Shown here: one piece after another, positions 53,527 to 63,700 of the stretch
Numbering within the stretch: position 1 is the stretch's first letter
Layout of the letters: each line of letters begins with the position of its first letter
Source: Mesaphorura yosii
Lineage: Eukaryota; Arthropoda; Collembola; Poduromorpha; Tullbergiidae
Length of the DNA: 64,000 nucleotides
Reading direction: 5' to 3'
Assembly: GCA_009869945.1 (NCBI GenBank)
Contig: WIXG01000119.1
Coordinates: forward strand, 1 to 64,000
Made by a program: the position numbers and the translations under genes
Notes under the pieces: generated by a model
The model's input: the letters and a program-made list of their open reading frames with translations, nothing else
Told to the model about the DNA's origin: nothing
Databases searched by the model: none

Positions 53527-56243
53527 ATGGAGGTGAAGAACACTAATAGTGAAGATAGTACGGAGACGAAGTGTCCCGTCCCAAACTCGATCAAGGATCG
53601 CGCCGCAATCTTATCAAAAGCTGCTTCGGACAAGAAATACGGATTCGCTCAACTCAAGCCGCCAAAACGGGGATTGAAGGAGGAATGTACCAAAACATTT
53701 GGACCATGCCATGTTGACGCTATGCAAGCCAAAACGGCCATTCTGCTACTCAAAACTGAAGAAATCCACGTGCGTTGATCAAAATTCCGAACCAAAGCTG
53801 CGATCTAGAAATTATTTCTACTTACTTATTCCAGATTGTAATTGAGTCGCTGAACTCATTGCAGAAGTTTGTAAGGAGATGCCAGGAGAATAAAGAGATT
53901 TTTATCCAACTTGAAGGACTTCAAGCAGCCCATCTTTTGATACGAAGTCCAAATCGAGTTGCTCAGCGTCTGGCCCTGAAGCTGATTGCAATGACGTCGA
54001 GCATTCATCAGGCCACACTGCTGTGCCGTGACCTGGACATGGTAGCTGATGCGGCTGAACTTCTACAGGCATCCAAGGACGACGTCGTCATTGAGTATTG
54101 CACTCTCATTCTCTCTAACTGCGCAACTTTGTACACCGGAAGACTGCAAATCATACAGCACGGAGCGATTCCACTCATGCTGCATTTCATCGAGACAAAC
54201 AATGACCCCGACATTCAAAGGAATGCGGCCGAGTGTATTTGGAGAGTGCTTGAGGAACCGCTTAATGTTGAACTAATCAGCACTGAAGAGGCAATTCGAC
54301 CGATTATCAGTCTCTGCGAAAACGAATATCCAGCAGTGCAAATCATGGCTTATTCGATTCTGGAAAAATTCAGCATATTGGCGGAAGGAGTTGCCATTTT
54401 AGAACGACTGAAAATGATTCCGAATCTCGCATATAAGGTCGGGAACTTGGAACTGGGCGACCTTCATCGTGTGATGCTGAAGATTCTCGTAAATATGGCG
54501 ACTTCGTATGAATCTTGCAAGCAGATGGCTGGACTCTTGGCCCACTTTCTGGAATGGATGGATGGTTCCAAGGATCTGCAGGCGCAAATTCACGCCATCA
54601 CGCTTCTTGGAAAAATAGCATCAGATCCAATCTTAGCACGTTCAATCGTGGAAGCCGGAATTACTCAGAAGATTATTGCAGTGCTTTCGACTTATGCAAA
54701 TGTCGAGATCCGTGAAGCTTGCTGCTCCGCACTGGCGCAGCTAGCCACTGCCGATCACCGTGCAAAAAATATTCTTATCAGTGTACGTACATTTCGCATT
54801 TATTAGTCATATGGATTTTTTGATTGGTTGTTGCGTTTTGAAGGCAATTCGGCCACTGCTTGTGCTCTTGAATGGCCCACAAATTACAACACGGGGCACC
54901 GAAATCGGCTTGAAGTTGCTCGCAATTGTTATTGAAGCAGGCACGATTTCATGCTCAGCTTTTGTTGAAGAGGACGGCCTCAAGTTTCTGAAGAAGATCC
55001 TGGACAATTTCCAGAAGCATTCCGATCAAGCATTGTTTTCTTGCTTGACATGCCTCAGCCTCATCGTGCGGCAGCACGAGCTGCGACCAAGACTGGTTCA
55101 CGAAGGTTTTGTGGGCAGCATCCTTAACTGCTTCAAGAAATACAGCCCACCGCTGCTGGCTTTGGCAGGAAATTCCATGTGCGGACTCTTGTGTGAAGCA
55201 GAAGGTCGTGAGCAGTTCGTGACACAAGAAGGGCACAAGTTTGTGTCTGAACTGTTGTCAAATGCTGAAGAAGTTCCCTTCGCGACGGCTGTGGTTCCAC
55301 TGATTCATATGGTTGGCTGCTACCCAAACGTCGCGAAAGAATTTATTGACAGAGGAGTACTGGAATCGATCTGGAAACGTCAGGATCTGATTGGTTGCAA
55401 CGGTCCTTTTCGGACTGCCTACGAACAGCTAATCTCAACGCACTTGCCCGCAAAGTTTGCCATCACAGGACACATCGAAGCATTCGAAAGGCTGGCCAAC
55501 GGCTTCTACGACATTGGTCATTTAAAGAAAGGAGAGAGGTATCGTTCGATAATGCAAATGAGTTATGAAGACCGGGACCCGGAAAGACGCGTCATTTATT
55601 TGAATCTGAGAACAAATGTGGAGCCTGAAGTTTTGGAGTTAAACCCCAGCCTTCAAATTATGATTGAACAGGAACAAACAGCGAACACATGCATTGAACA
55701 AATTCAGAAGGCAATTGACATGAGATTGGTGAGAAGCGAGAAGGAGGTGGTTGGACTCATTGCCATAATTGTTGCCGAGAAGTACGGTGGCCGGTTGAAC
55801 AAATGGAAGCTCAGTGCGCAATCTGAAGAATTGGAATTCGTAGATTTGCAAAATAAGTTTGAATCTGTCGTGATACCTGTTACAATGCAAGTTTATTTTA
55901 ACTATCTGCCCATTGCCGACGTTTGCTAAAACTCATGCCTTTCGTACACAGGTTAAATGTAGGAGCACATCGCCCACGAGCAATTCTCTTTAAAGCGATT
56001 TGTGACCATTTTGGCATTCCTTGCACGTTGGATCGTGGCGGGTACAAAAAGCATTGGAATGTGGTTCTGTTGAACGTAAATCGATTGGAAGATGACTACT
56101 GCCCTTGCATTGAGATCGGTGACAACTGGAAAAATCTCGTCTTTATCGAGAAGCTTCGTCGTTTTGTGGTGGATTTGATCTACCAGCCCGGCTCACTGTT
56201 CCCCCTTCATTCATACGAAGCCAACGCGTATTGTTTCTATTAG
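53527..56243 (+). CDS. ARMC3: Armadillo repeat-containing protein 3 orthologue
   Basis: Predicted 841 residues (human ARMC3 is about 870). Exons 53527-53769, 53835-54782, 54844-55886, 55952-56243. After a lysine-rich N-terminal part of about 65 residues the protein is a long run of armadillo repeats (about 80-580; for example IQHGAIPLMLHFIETNNDPD and NVEIREACCSALAQLATAD). A linker with HIEAFERLANGFYDIGHLKK, matching the NDGFYDYG segment of ARMC3, and a C-terminal EDR1-like domain follow (HRPRAILFKAICDHFGIPC, LDRGGYKKHWNVVLL, VVDLIYQPGSLFPLHSYEA). This order is specific to ARMC3. In vertebrates the gene is linked to sperm flagella and cilia; the same role here is inference. The last intron uses a GC donor. 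Poly(A) signal at 56289. Confidence 0.92.
55887..55951 (+). other. GC-AG intron in ARMC3
   Basis: Donor AT|GCAAGT, acceptor ACACAG. No GT donor nearby gives the right frame and length. With the GC donor the joined sequence (VIPVTM then LNVGAHRPRA) matches the spacing of the EDR1-like domain in relatives residue for residue. Confidence 0.7.
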
Positions 56244-56288
56244 CGTCCTTTCACCCCGTCGATGCACAATAGATTTACATCTTTAATG

Positions 56289-56294
56289 AATAAA
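56289..56294 (+). terminator. Poly(A) signal of ARMC3
   Basis: AATAAA 45 bases after the stop codon. Confidence 0.75.
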
Positions 56295-57008
56295 CAGCCT
56301 TCCTGCCAACCATCTGCTATTAGCGGCCAGCGCAATGAGGTTGTTTATCTCTTGCCATATGCCAATCAGTGGCAACGACATGCAATGCGTAGGACGCGAG
56401 CGTGAGAAGATCAAACCTTGCGTTGCAGTTGCAATCACGCACTGACCAAATCAAATGTCAGCAATTTTTGAAGTTTGAAAAGAACTCAATTCGGTTTAAC
56501 ATTAGTCTAGCCAAGATGCACTTTCGGCAATGAATGCGACACTCTTGTTAAATAAACAAGACGTCTTGTTTTTCGTCCGTCTATATAAAAATATCCCGTA
56601 TCGATTTGTCTGTGTGAAAAATGTGCTCTGACATCGACATCTGGAAGAAGAATGAACTCATAAACGTCTAAGTATAAACCCTTTCGAAGTAGATGCAGAT
56701 CTCTGGCTTCAAGTGGGAAAGTCCCAGAGCTGCGTCTTTGTCTCGTCTTTGTGTTTACTATCTAGAGTACAACTCTTCGGAGAGTAATGAAATGAACTGT
56801 GCATAGTGACCTCACACAGAATTGGAGGTGCCATGCTCTGCAAAAGCAGAAGATGATGAACTTTTGCGAATTTTTGACAGGAATATGCAAAAACACGATG
56901 AATAATCTTGCCATTTGCCAAATCTGAGAACACTCGCTTGAGATGTAAATGATTTGTTAGGTTGTCGGTCTTTCCAGGTCGGATGATGGCGATAATGGCG
57001 CAGAGCAA
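56295..57008. other. Spacer between ARMC3 and troponin-C-like gene 4
   Basis: Two overlapping minus-strand frames of 114 and 75 codons (56709-57053) run through the promoter of the next gene and show no domain; taken as chance. Nothing else was recognised. Confidence 0.5.
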
Positions 57009-57045
57009 TATAAAAGCACGCCGATGAAGCAAACGACAATTAGTT
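57009..57045 (+). promoter_or_regulatory. TATA box and TTAGTT initiator of troponin-C-like gene 4
   Basis: TATAAAAG at 57009-57016 and TTAGTT at 57040-57045, again 33 bases from box to initiator A. The ATG follows after a leader of about 90 bases. Confidence 0.7.
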
Positions 57046-57129
57046 TGCAACAAATTGCATCCGAGTGAAGAAGATAACCAATCAATACCAACCGTTCACT
57101 TTTGAGGTCCAACAAAGCAGCGCAACGAA

Positions 57130-57724
57130 ATGGTAAGACCGACTACGTTGAATATTGAGCACGATTCTTATACATTGGGCAATTCGGCACGCTCGTCATC
57201 AATCATTTCACTTATTGATCTATTTTTATCCAGGCAACTGAGGCCGAGAAACAAGCACGTACGTCTTTAATCCATTTCTACAATACATTTGTCCTTTAGT
57301 ATGTGAGTTTAGTGTTGGTTGCATTGTTCTAATTATTGTAGTCATTCAAACCACGTTCAGGAGGGCCTCCCTCACTGACCAAGGCGTCGAGAAGATTGAA
57401 ACATCTCGAATTCCTGTGATCTTGGGTCAAATTGGACAGCCTTACGATCAAAAGAAGCTGAACTTGGCAATCAGCAAGTTGGATCCGAGAGGTACGAATT
57501 AAACAAAGCTAATGAATGCACGGATGGGAACATGTATTTACGAATGCATGAAAAATCCAAATTTTGCTTTTCTTCGTTTTGCAGGAACTGGCTACTTGAG
57601 CCGAGATGGATATTACCAACTGTGCAAGGAGTTTGTGAAGCATCCGGCAGCACTTGCAAAATTCAAGGGAGATGAGTTTTCATTCAAGCATTTGATTGGA
57701 CGTGGTGACTTTGCACTTCCGTAA
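57130..57724 (+). CDS. Troponin-C N-lobe-like small protein 4
   Basis: Predicted 105 residues. Exons 57130-57132 (ATG only), 57234-57258, 57342-57491, 57585-57724; the last two introns are phase 1 at the same places as in the sisters. Order: MATEAEKQA, LIQTTFRRASLTDQGVEKIE, SRIPVILGQIGQPYDQKKLN, SKLDPRGTGYLSRDGYYQLC, and a C-terminal KGDEFSFKHLIGRGDFALP. The second loop carries Asp 1 but Arg 3 and Gly 12, so calcium binding is unlikely. The DPRG/DPQ-type loop and the SLTD-GVEKIE segment group it with gene 5 and, more loosely, gene 1, apart from genes 2 and 3. Function unknown; no signal peptide or membrane segment. Confidence 0.85.
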
Positions 57725-57812
57725 TTTCGATGGGCATACTCCAGTGTACGGAGAATAACCATTTGTACTTTTATGTTAGATAATTCTATCAATTGGATCC
57801 CGAAAAGAACAG

Positions 57813-57818
57813 AATAAA
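57813..57818 (+). terminator. Poly(A) signal of troponin-C-like gene 4
   Basis: AATAAA 88 bases after the stop; a second CAATAAAT lies about ten bases on. Confidence 0.7.
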
Positions 57819-58077
57819 ATATGAACCAATAAATCGGTGGTACGGAATTTTGAACATCGCATGCTAAAATTATCGACCGATCTCTTCCATGCTTTTGAAC
57901 TAAAAATACTCTTGTTTCTCCCGAATGCATTCATGTCAGGATTTACCAGGGCGTTAGCGGCTCAGCTCGGCGTTATTTGCGTCATATTGACGACTTACAA
58001 CATCTGCATAAACGCACATAGGAAAGATCTGCATGCAAGCACAGGGTTTTTGATCCCGGCCACTGCCACCGGAAGAG

Positions 58078-58116
58078 CTAAAAATAGATTGGTTCGAATC
58101 TTCATCTCTGTCACTG
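58078..58116 (+). promoter_or_regulatory. Weak TATA-like promoter of troponin-C-like gene 5
   Basis: CTAAAAATAG at 58078-58087 with GTCACTGC about 33 bases downstream. It is a weaker match than in the sister genes but sits at the expected distance before the ATG-only exon. Confidence 0.4.
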
Positions 58117-58209
58117 CATCCATTCGTTAGATCAACTTATCTTTGCGCGCATGCACTTGCTGAAGTTGCTGCAGTCAAGAGCAGTAAAGGCAACAAACTC
58201 CACGCAAAC

Positions 58210-58774
58210 ATGGTAAGAAAATCATCTTTAATTTTTGCTTGGTCACATTGAAAATTAGTTTGAGATCTTCTTAAATTATTTGATTGCAGGCCACTGAAAC
58301 TGAAAAGCAAAAACGTAAGATAAGTTAAGCGAAATTCTGAGCCAAGAAGCAAAGGAACTTAACTTCGACGAAATGATTTGTAAACAGTAATTGAAAAAAG
58401 CTTCCGGCGTGCTTCACTCACTGACAATGGCGTTGAGAAAATTGAATCCAGCCGAATTCCTGGACTTCTAGGACAAATGGGGCAGCCATATGACCAACAG
58501 AAATTAAAGCAATGGATCAAAAAACTTGATCCACAGGGTAAGATTTTTTTGAATGGACAGTTTACTATATAATAAATAATTGTATATAATTTAGGACACA
58601 GATCATTTTGACTATTCATTTACTTTTGACGCAGAGAGCGGCTATTTGGATCAGGAGAGCTACAACAAACTGTGCAAAGAATTTGTCAAAGATCCGGCAG
58701 CCATTGCGAAGTTTGAGGGAGACGAATTCACTTTCAAGCACTTGATTCGCTCGTCTGATTTCGCCAAGCCTTAA
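58210..58774 (+). CDS. Troponin-C N-lobe-like small protein 5
   Basis: Predicted 105 residues. Exons 58210-58212 (ATG only), 58290-58314, 58388-58537, 58635-58774, with the same intron places and phases as gene 4. Order: MATETEKQK, LIEKSFRRASLTDNGVEKIE, SRIPGLLGQMGQPYDQQKLK, KKLDPQESGYLDQESYNKLC, and a C-terminal EGDEFTFKHLIRSSDFAKP. The second EF-loop has Asp 1, Ser 5, Gly 6 and Asp 9 but Gln 3 and Ser 12, so a canonical site is not expected. It lies under 500 bases after gene 4 and is its nearest relative, which points to a tandem duplication. Confidence 0.85.
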
Positions 58775-59050
58775 ACAGAGTAGTAAACTCGGAGAAAGTG
58801 CACGAAGCAGTTTACTGAATTCTAACTTCGGTCATGCAAAACCACGCTCTTCTTTCTAGCCTGTAGCTTCATTCCCGTTCTTTAATGTTCTCAAACTGGA
58901 GATAATCTTTCCGTGACGCGTTTGTGTTCATAACCATTTACAGATACTGGAGACTTGGAAAATTTACTTCATACTAGCTTTGAATCATCCGAAATAGCTT
59001 ATAGTTATTTACTGTCACCATTGACTAGAACTTTATGACGTAATTGATTC

Positions 59051-59056
59051 AATAAA
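59051..59056 (+). terminator. Poly(A) signal of troponin-C-like gene 5
   Basis: AATAAA 277 bases after the stop codon. Confidence 0.65.
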
Positions 59057-59516
59057 AACGTGCTTTGAACTGCTGCACTCTTCCCGGGTTTCTTTTCATA
59101 ACTTATTTTTGCTCAGGCAAGTCCTGAAAAAGTACGCAGGACACGAAAAAGAAGAGTTCCAAGAGTCCCACAATCCACCTGGGATTTCTAAATCTGTACA
59201 GTCTATTATCTTGTGATTTCCATTTCCATTATGATTTTGTAACACAACTAAAATGCGATGGTTCGGTGCAGTCATAAAAATATACCCAAAAAGTGGCTTT
59301 TGTACATTTGCATTCGTGAAATTACTTTTGCCCCGTAGATTTTCTTGGATTTAATTTCCTCATACGGCGTATTTTTAGAATGCAGGATTGACCCGATTGA
59401 CCAACGTTTACCTCAATCCAAGCGTAGGCAAAGCGGCCGAAAATGTAAATTAATTTTTACTTAACGCTGAGCGAGGTTCAATTCGCCACTTACACTCCAG
59501 CCAGAATATAAAAACG
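59057..59516. other. Spacer between troponin-C-like gene 5 and the GST gene
   Basis: No open frame of note. The right end carries the GST promoter. Confidence 0.5.
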
Positions 59517-59550
59517 AGTCCTTTGTGCGCCGATTCTCATTCTTTCTCTA
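59517..59550 (+). promoter_or_regulatory. TATA box and start region of the GST gene
   Basis: TATAAAAA at 59517-59524 and CTCATTC around 59546-59552, at the usual 30-33 base distance. The ATG is 210 bases further on. An acceptor-like TTGATTGTAG just before it suggests that the 5' leader contains an intron. Confidence 0.65.
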
Positions 59551-59758
59551 GTAGCTCGGTGGCACCCGTATATATGAGTTGGTCCCAGGTCACGACCGCT
59601 TACCATTGTTGCTTATCTCAAACCACTTTCGCAAATTCATGTCGTTAACTACACACCCGGGGTCAAGGAGGTCGTCTTCACTTGTAAGGCTACTGTTTAA
59701 CGTCAAATTCTCAATTAAAAATATTGCCAAAAATATTTGATTGTAGACTTCAGGTACG

Positions 59759-60604
59759 ATGGGCGAGTACAAATTGTATCATTTTAACACGAGATTTCTG
59801 GCCGAACCAATTCGGTTTATCTTTGCGTACTGCGACGTTCCTTTCGAAGATAACCGGATTTCCATTGATGACTGGCGAGAAATGAAAGACAGTAAGTTAG
59901 AAGCTCTAGAAGTCCACCAGAGATTCTGACTTATAGTCTTTGTAGAGGTACCTTGGAACCAACTTCCATATTTGGAGTTGCCAGACGGTCGAGTGCTTGG
60001 CCAGTCAGGCACGATCGTTGAGTATCTAGCCAAAAAGTTCGACCTGGTTGGCGATGACGATTGGGGTAAGAATACAGTAGCACAATACAGCAAACGTAAT
60101 GATATGTAGCTTCATTCTTACAGATAAGGCAAAATGCAAGGAAATTTCGGATTGTCTCCGGGACATGCGTCAAGGTGAGCAAGGACGCATATGGATTCGG
60201 TGTCGGTCCTAGACAAGTGTTTCTATCGAAGTACATTTGAATATGTTTTCTCGTTCACAGAATGGCGGAAAGTGTTCTTCCAGAAAAACCGCGACAGGAA
60301 GATCGCCGCAGCGAAGTATTTCATAGACGAAGTGGCTCCAAAGTACTTCACGGAGTTCACACAAATGATGAAAGATTCCGGAGGGAAATATCTGGTCTGC
60401 GACCGTGTCACCTATGCTGATATCCTGTTTGCCCACAACGCAGCATTTTTTGAGGAGACTGTTAAAGGAGACATGTGGAGTAAGTTCCCCGAGTTGCAAA
60501 AGCTGAAGGAGAGAATTCATGACATTCCAAGAATCAAGCAGTACATTGAAGTTAGAACGAAGACGGACACTCAAATGCTACTTCTCATTCAAAGCTCCTT
60601 CTAA
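59759..60604 (+). CDS. Sigma-class-like glutathione S-transferase with altered catalytic site
   Basis: Predicted 215 residues. Exons 59759-59891, 59946-60065, 60124-60174, 60261-60604, all phase 1 joints. The N-terminal thioredoxin-like domain aligns with prostaglandin-D-synthase/sigma GSTs: MGEYKLYHFNTRFLAEPIRF, EDNRISIDDW, NQLPYLELPDG (cis-Pro 52) and QSGTIVEYLA (Gln64-Ser65 glutathione contact). The C-terminal helical domain contains CDRVTYADILFAHN, the usual ADI/ADF core. Relatives read KLTYFN with the catalytic Tyr at position 8; here it is KLYHFN, so position 8 is His and a Tyr sits at 7. The RGRAE segment is RFLAE. Catalysis by glutathione may be changed or lost. It ends about 15 residues longer than usual sigma GSTs. 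Confidence 0.88.
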
Positions 60605-60758
60605 ACTGCTTTCACGGCAACCTCTCCGCCTAAGTGAAGACGGACATACAGCGCAATACTTCAACACAACACAACTACTTCAAGAGTGACTAATCCTAGA
60701 AAATAACAAATTGTAGATCAAAGCTTGTAGCCTGTAGACAAGTTGAACCTTGATTACA

Positions 60759-60764
60759 AATAAA
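60759..60764 (+). terminator. Poly(A) signal of the GST gene
   Basis: AATAAA 155 bases after the stop codon. Confidence 0.75.
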
Positions 60765-63700
60765 TGAATTTGCAAATTTTTGAATGTGTGCAGGCACCCA
60801 CTTGTACACATGTTGTGCACCCATTTTGGGAGCATGATGAACGAACCACATCTGATTCGATGAAGCAAAGTTCAACGAAATATAAGAAAAAATTCCATGG
60901 AATTGCTTCAAAGATTGTCCCTATCAGCGTAACAACCAATAAAGCACCATGCATGAAACCCTAAAGTTCTACTCCGTTCGTTGTAAATGATGTTTATAGG
61001 TCCAGTTAGATTAGGTTTAAGTGTTTCAGTCAGATGTTATCACATTACAACGCATAGTTTAGATGGGTCCTAGATTCCCATCTTCAAGATTCGAAACACC
61101 GATTCAAGATCCGTCTCCCCTTAACTTCTTCACATGCTGAGGTCAGACATGAACAACGAAGTTGCTTCCATCCAGCAAGCGTCGCGTTCGCAGCATGTAG
61201 TCTACAATGAAGTCTTTGGCGAAGAAGAAGTTGTATCAGAAGCGGAATTATAAAATCTAAAAATTATTAGACGTTTATTAGTTGGAATCGCTGATATGGT
61301 TGCAATAATTGGCGAGTACAAGAAGCTGAAGAATCAGTAAGTTGTTAAATATTTGCCAAAGACTTGCCATCAATGCCAGTATACATTCTCGTGCTCCGCC
61401 TTCCAGGATTGCCTCTTGCGAAATAAATGGAAAAGACGCTCCAGATTCAGACAGGAAAGCGCGACGCACATCAAATGTTGACCCAGCTATTCAGTGTATT
61501 CCCAGTCATCAAAACAGCATCACCGCGCTGCTTCGAGCCAAACGAGAGTATAGGCGAAAATCCGTACAGAATCAGAAATAAAAGCACCACCATTCAACAA
61601 CCCTTTCCCCTGGCTGAGTCTGTAATTTCGAATAACCTACTGCATGTGCCACCACTGCCTTATTTAAGTATTCAGTAAACGTGCTCGCCAAGCTACCAGT
61701 TAACATTTGCCCATTTGCATTGTTATAATTCTCAATAACATTATGGTTGTTGTGCATGCTCCCTGTAATCTGTAGTAAAAGAGGTAGACGTAATTTTAAA
61801 ATTCACATTTTAAGCAACATTCATGAATAAACGAGCCGTGTTGTCTGCCGTCGAAGTTCAGTCTCGAGTTGGCACGGACGAACAACGTGCGATCATTCTG
61901 CACAGCACGAATACTACTGCTCACTTAATTGTTGGCATCAGTCAGTAATCAAATTCAGTACACCGTCTTCTGCGAATCAGTTCCACGTTCGATTTACAAG
62001 AATTTACTGCAGCATTGTGCATCATGCAATTAAAATCTAGTTTCAATCGAGCTCCTTCCAGCAGTGTCTCACAGCTCACGAATCAACAACCTCCAACAAC
62101 ATGAAGAAGAAGTCGTGAACAAGCATCACACGGTTCCATTGACCCATTCAACAGAACGTCAGCCGCCTCCGAGAACAACCATAAAAAGTTGAGGAACTAT
62201 TTCAAAAAGTGTGTTGGACGTTGTACCCTGTCAGGCCACATTGTGTCAAGTTAAGGATTTCCTGAGTTTCACTCGAACACAAAAGAGCTCGAGCGCCCGG
62301 GATAGTTACAGTGAAGGAAGGACGAATAGCTAAATACACAGTGCGTGGACAAAGTGATAAAGACAGGGACCGGAACCAACACCACCAGGATTGTCCTCAG
62401 GTAATAAAACACATTTGACACTTACTGGAAACGATAAAGCTCGTTCACGAGTTAATTGGGAAAACCATTAAAATGGAAGGCAATTGACATGTCACATGTC
62501 TCATTTTATGTCCAATGCCCATTGTTGCTTTACAACAGCAGCGTGTGTATCAAGTTGCCCCGCTTTGTCTCATTTCATTAACGAGTAGTGAAGCCGAAGC
62601 GCATCGCAGCTGAAGGCTTAAAGTCCAACAAGGACAACGCATAGCAAAAAGCGACGGTCAGTTTGTGGAATTCACTCAAGTTCATGCGAATTCTGAAGAA
62701 ACTCAGCTGACGTGAAGACCTGCAATGAATGAATTCCCACATCACGTACTTATCATTACCCGCAATTGTACCATACCTGCATCTGCTAGCAGAGATGATC
62801 ATAAGCAGGATTTTTTGCTCCCAATGCAAAGAAAAACTCGTTAAATAATCTTTTTCTGTTTTGGTCGTGGAAAAAGGTTTATTTGCACTCGGTTCACGAG
62901 TGCCTTGTAAATGTAATCATTGCTCCCCACCTAATCAATCGTGAATGCGGCTTGCGGCACGTAAACTATAAAAGTCCACGCATTTCCTCTTGTGAACTCT
63001 TTCTGTCGCAAACTTCTAGCACTGCCGGTACGCGACGAATCACCGTCGTGTAATAATTAACACCACTGCGTAACTACCATTTGCTTCCGACACAAGTCGT
63101 CTCTTGGTTCAGTTTGGTTCCAATTTGTACCAAACACACTACTGACTCGTTTACGCGGTGGTCAAGTGTAAAGTCTCAACTCGAACATTCTGACAATTTG
63201 CATCCAAATTGCAACGCAACGCAACAAGTTTTTCCTGCTTTCAATTTTCTCAAGTTCTGCAATTTTGCATTGAAGCACACAGGCAAAACTGGTAATGAAA
63301 GGTAAATGTGAGGTAGTAAATTAGGAATTTTTCCATTCTTGCGAGTTGATGCAAAATTTACAACCACGGCACACTCTTCCGACTTGTTCCCATTGTTTTG
63401 GCTGACTTTGACATTGATGAGACATGGAAGTCCAAATCAGGTCCACGAGCGTCGGAAGTAATTAGTGCTCAGTCTCTGTCCTCCACAGTTCAGCAACAAT
63501 CAATAACCAATTGTGTTCTGCATGCATTTATTTGGCAGGTGATTGAATAAGGTCAAGACCAGCCTCAACAAAGTCCCCATTCAGCAGAAGCCGCGCGTCA
63601 CATCATTTGGCCATCGTGGACCCAACTCGCAAGTGCCAAACCTTTCTAATAGCCAGCCTACTGGGACAAGGTTTGTAGGTGAATCGTAATTTTATGCTTT

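Noticed and set aside
61134-61253. 39-codon ATG frame with acidic end
   Set aside because: Too short, without promoter or homology; protein-like composition alone is not enough.
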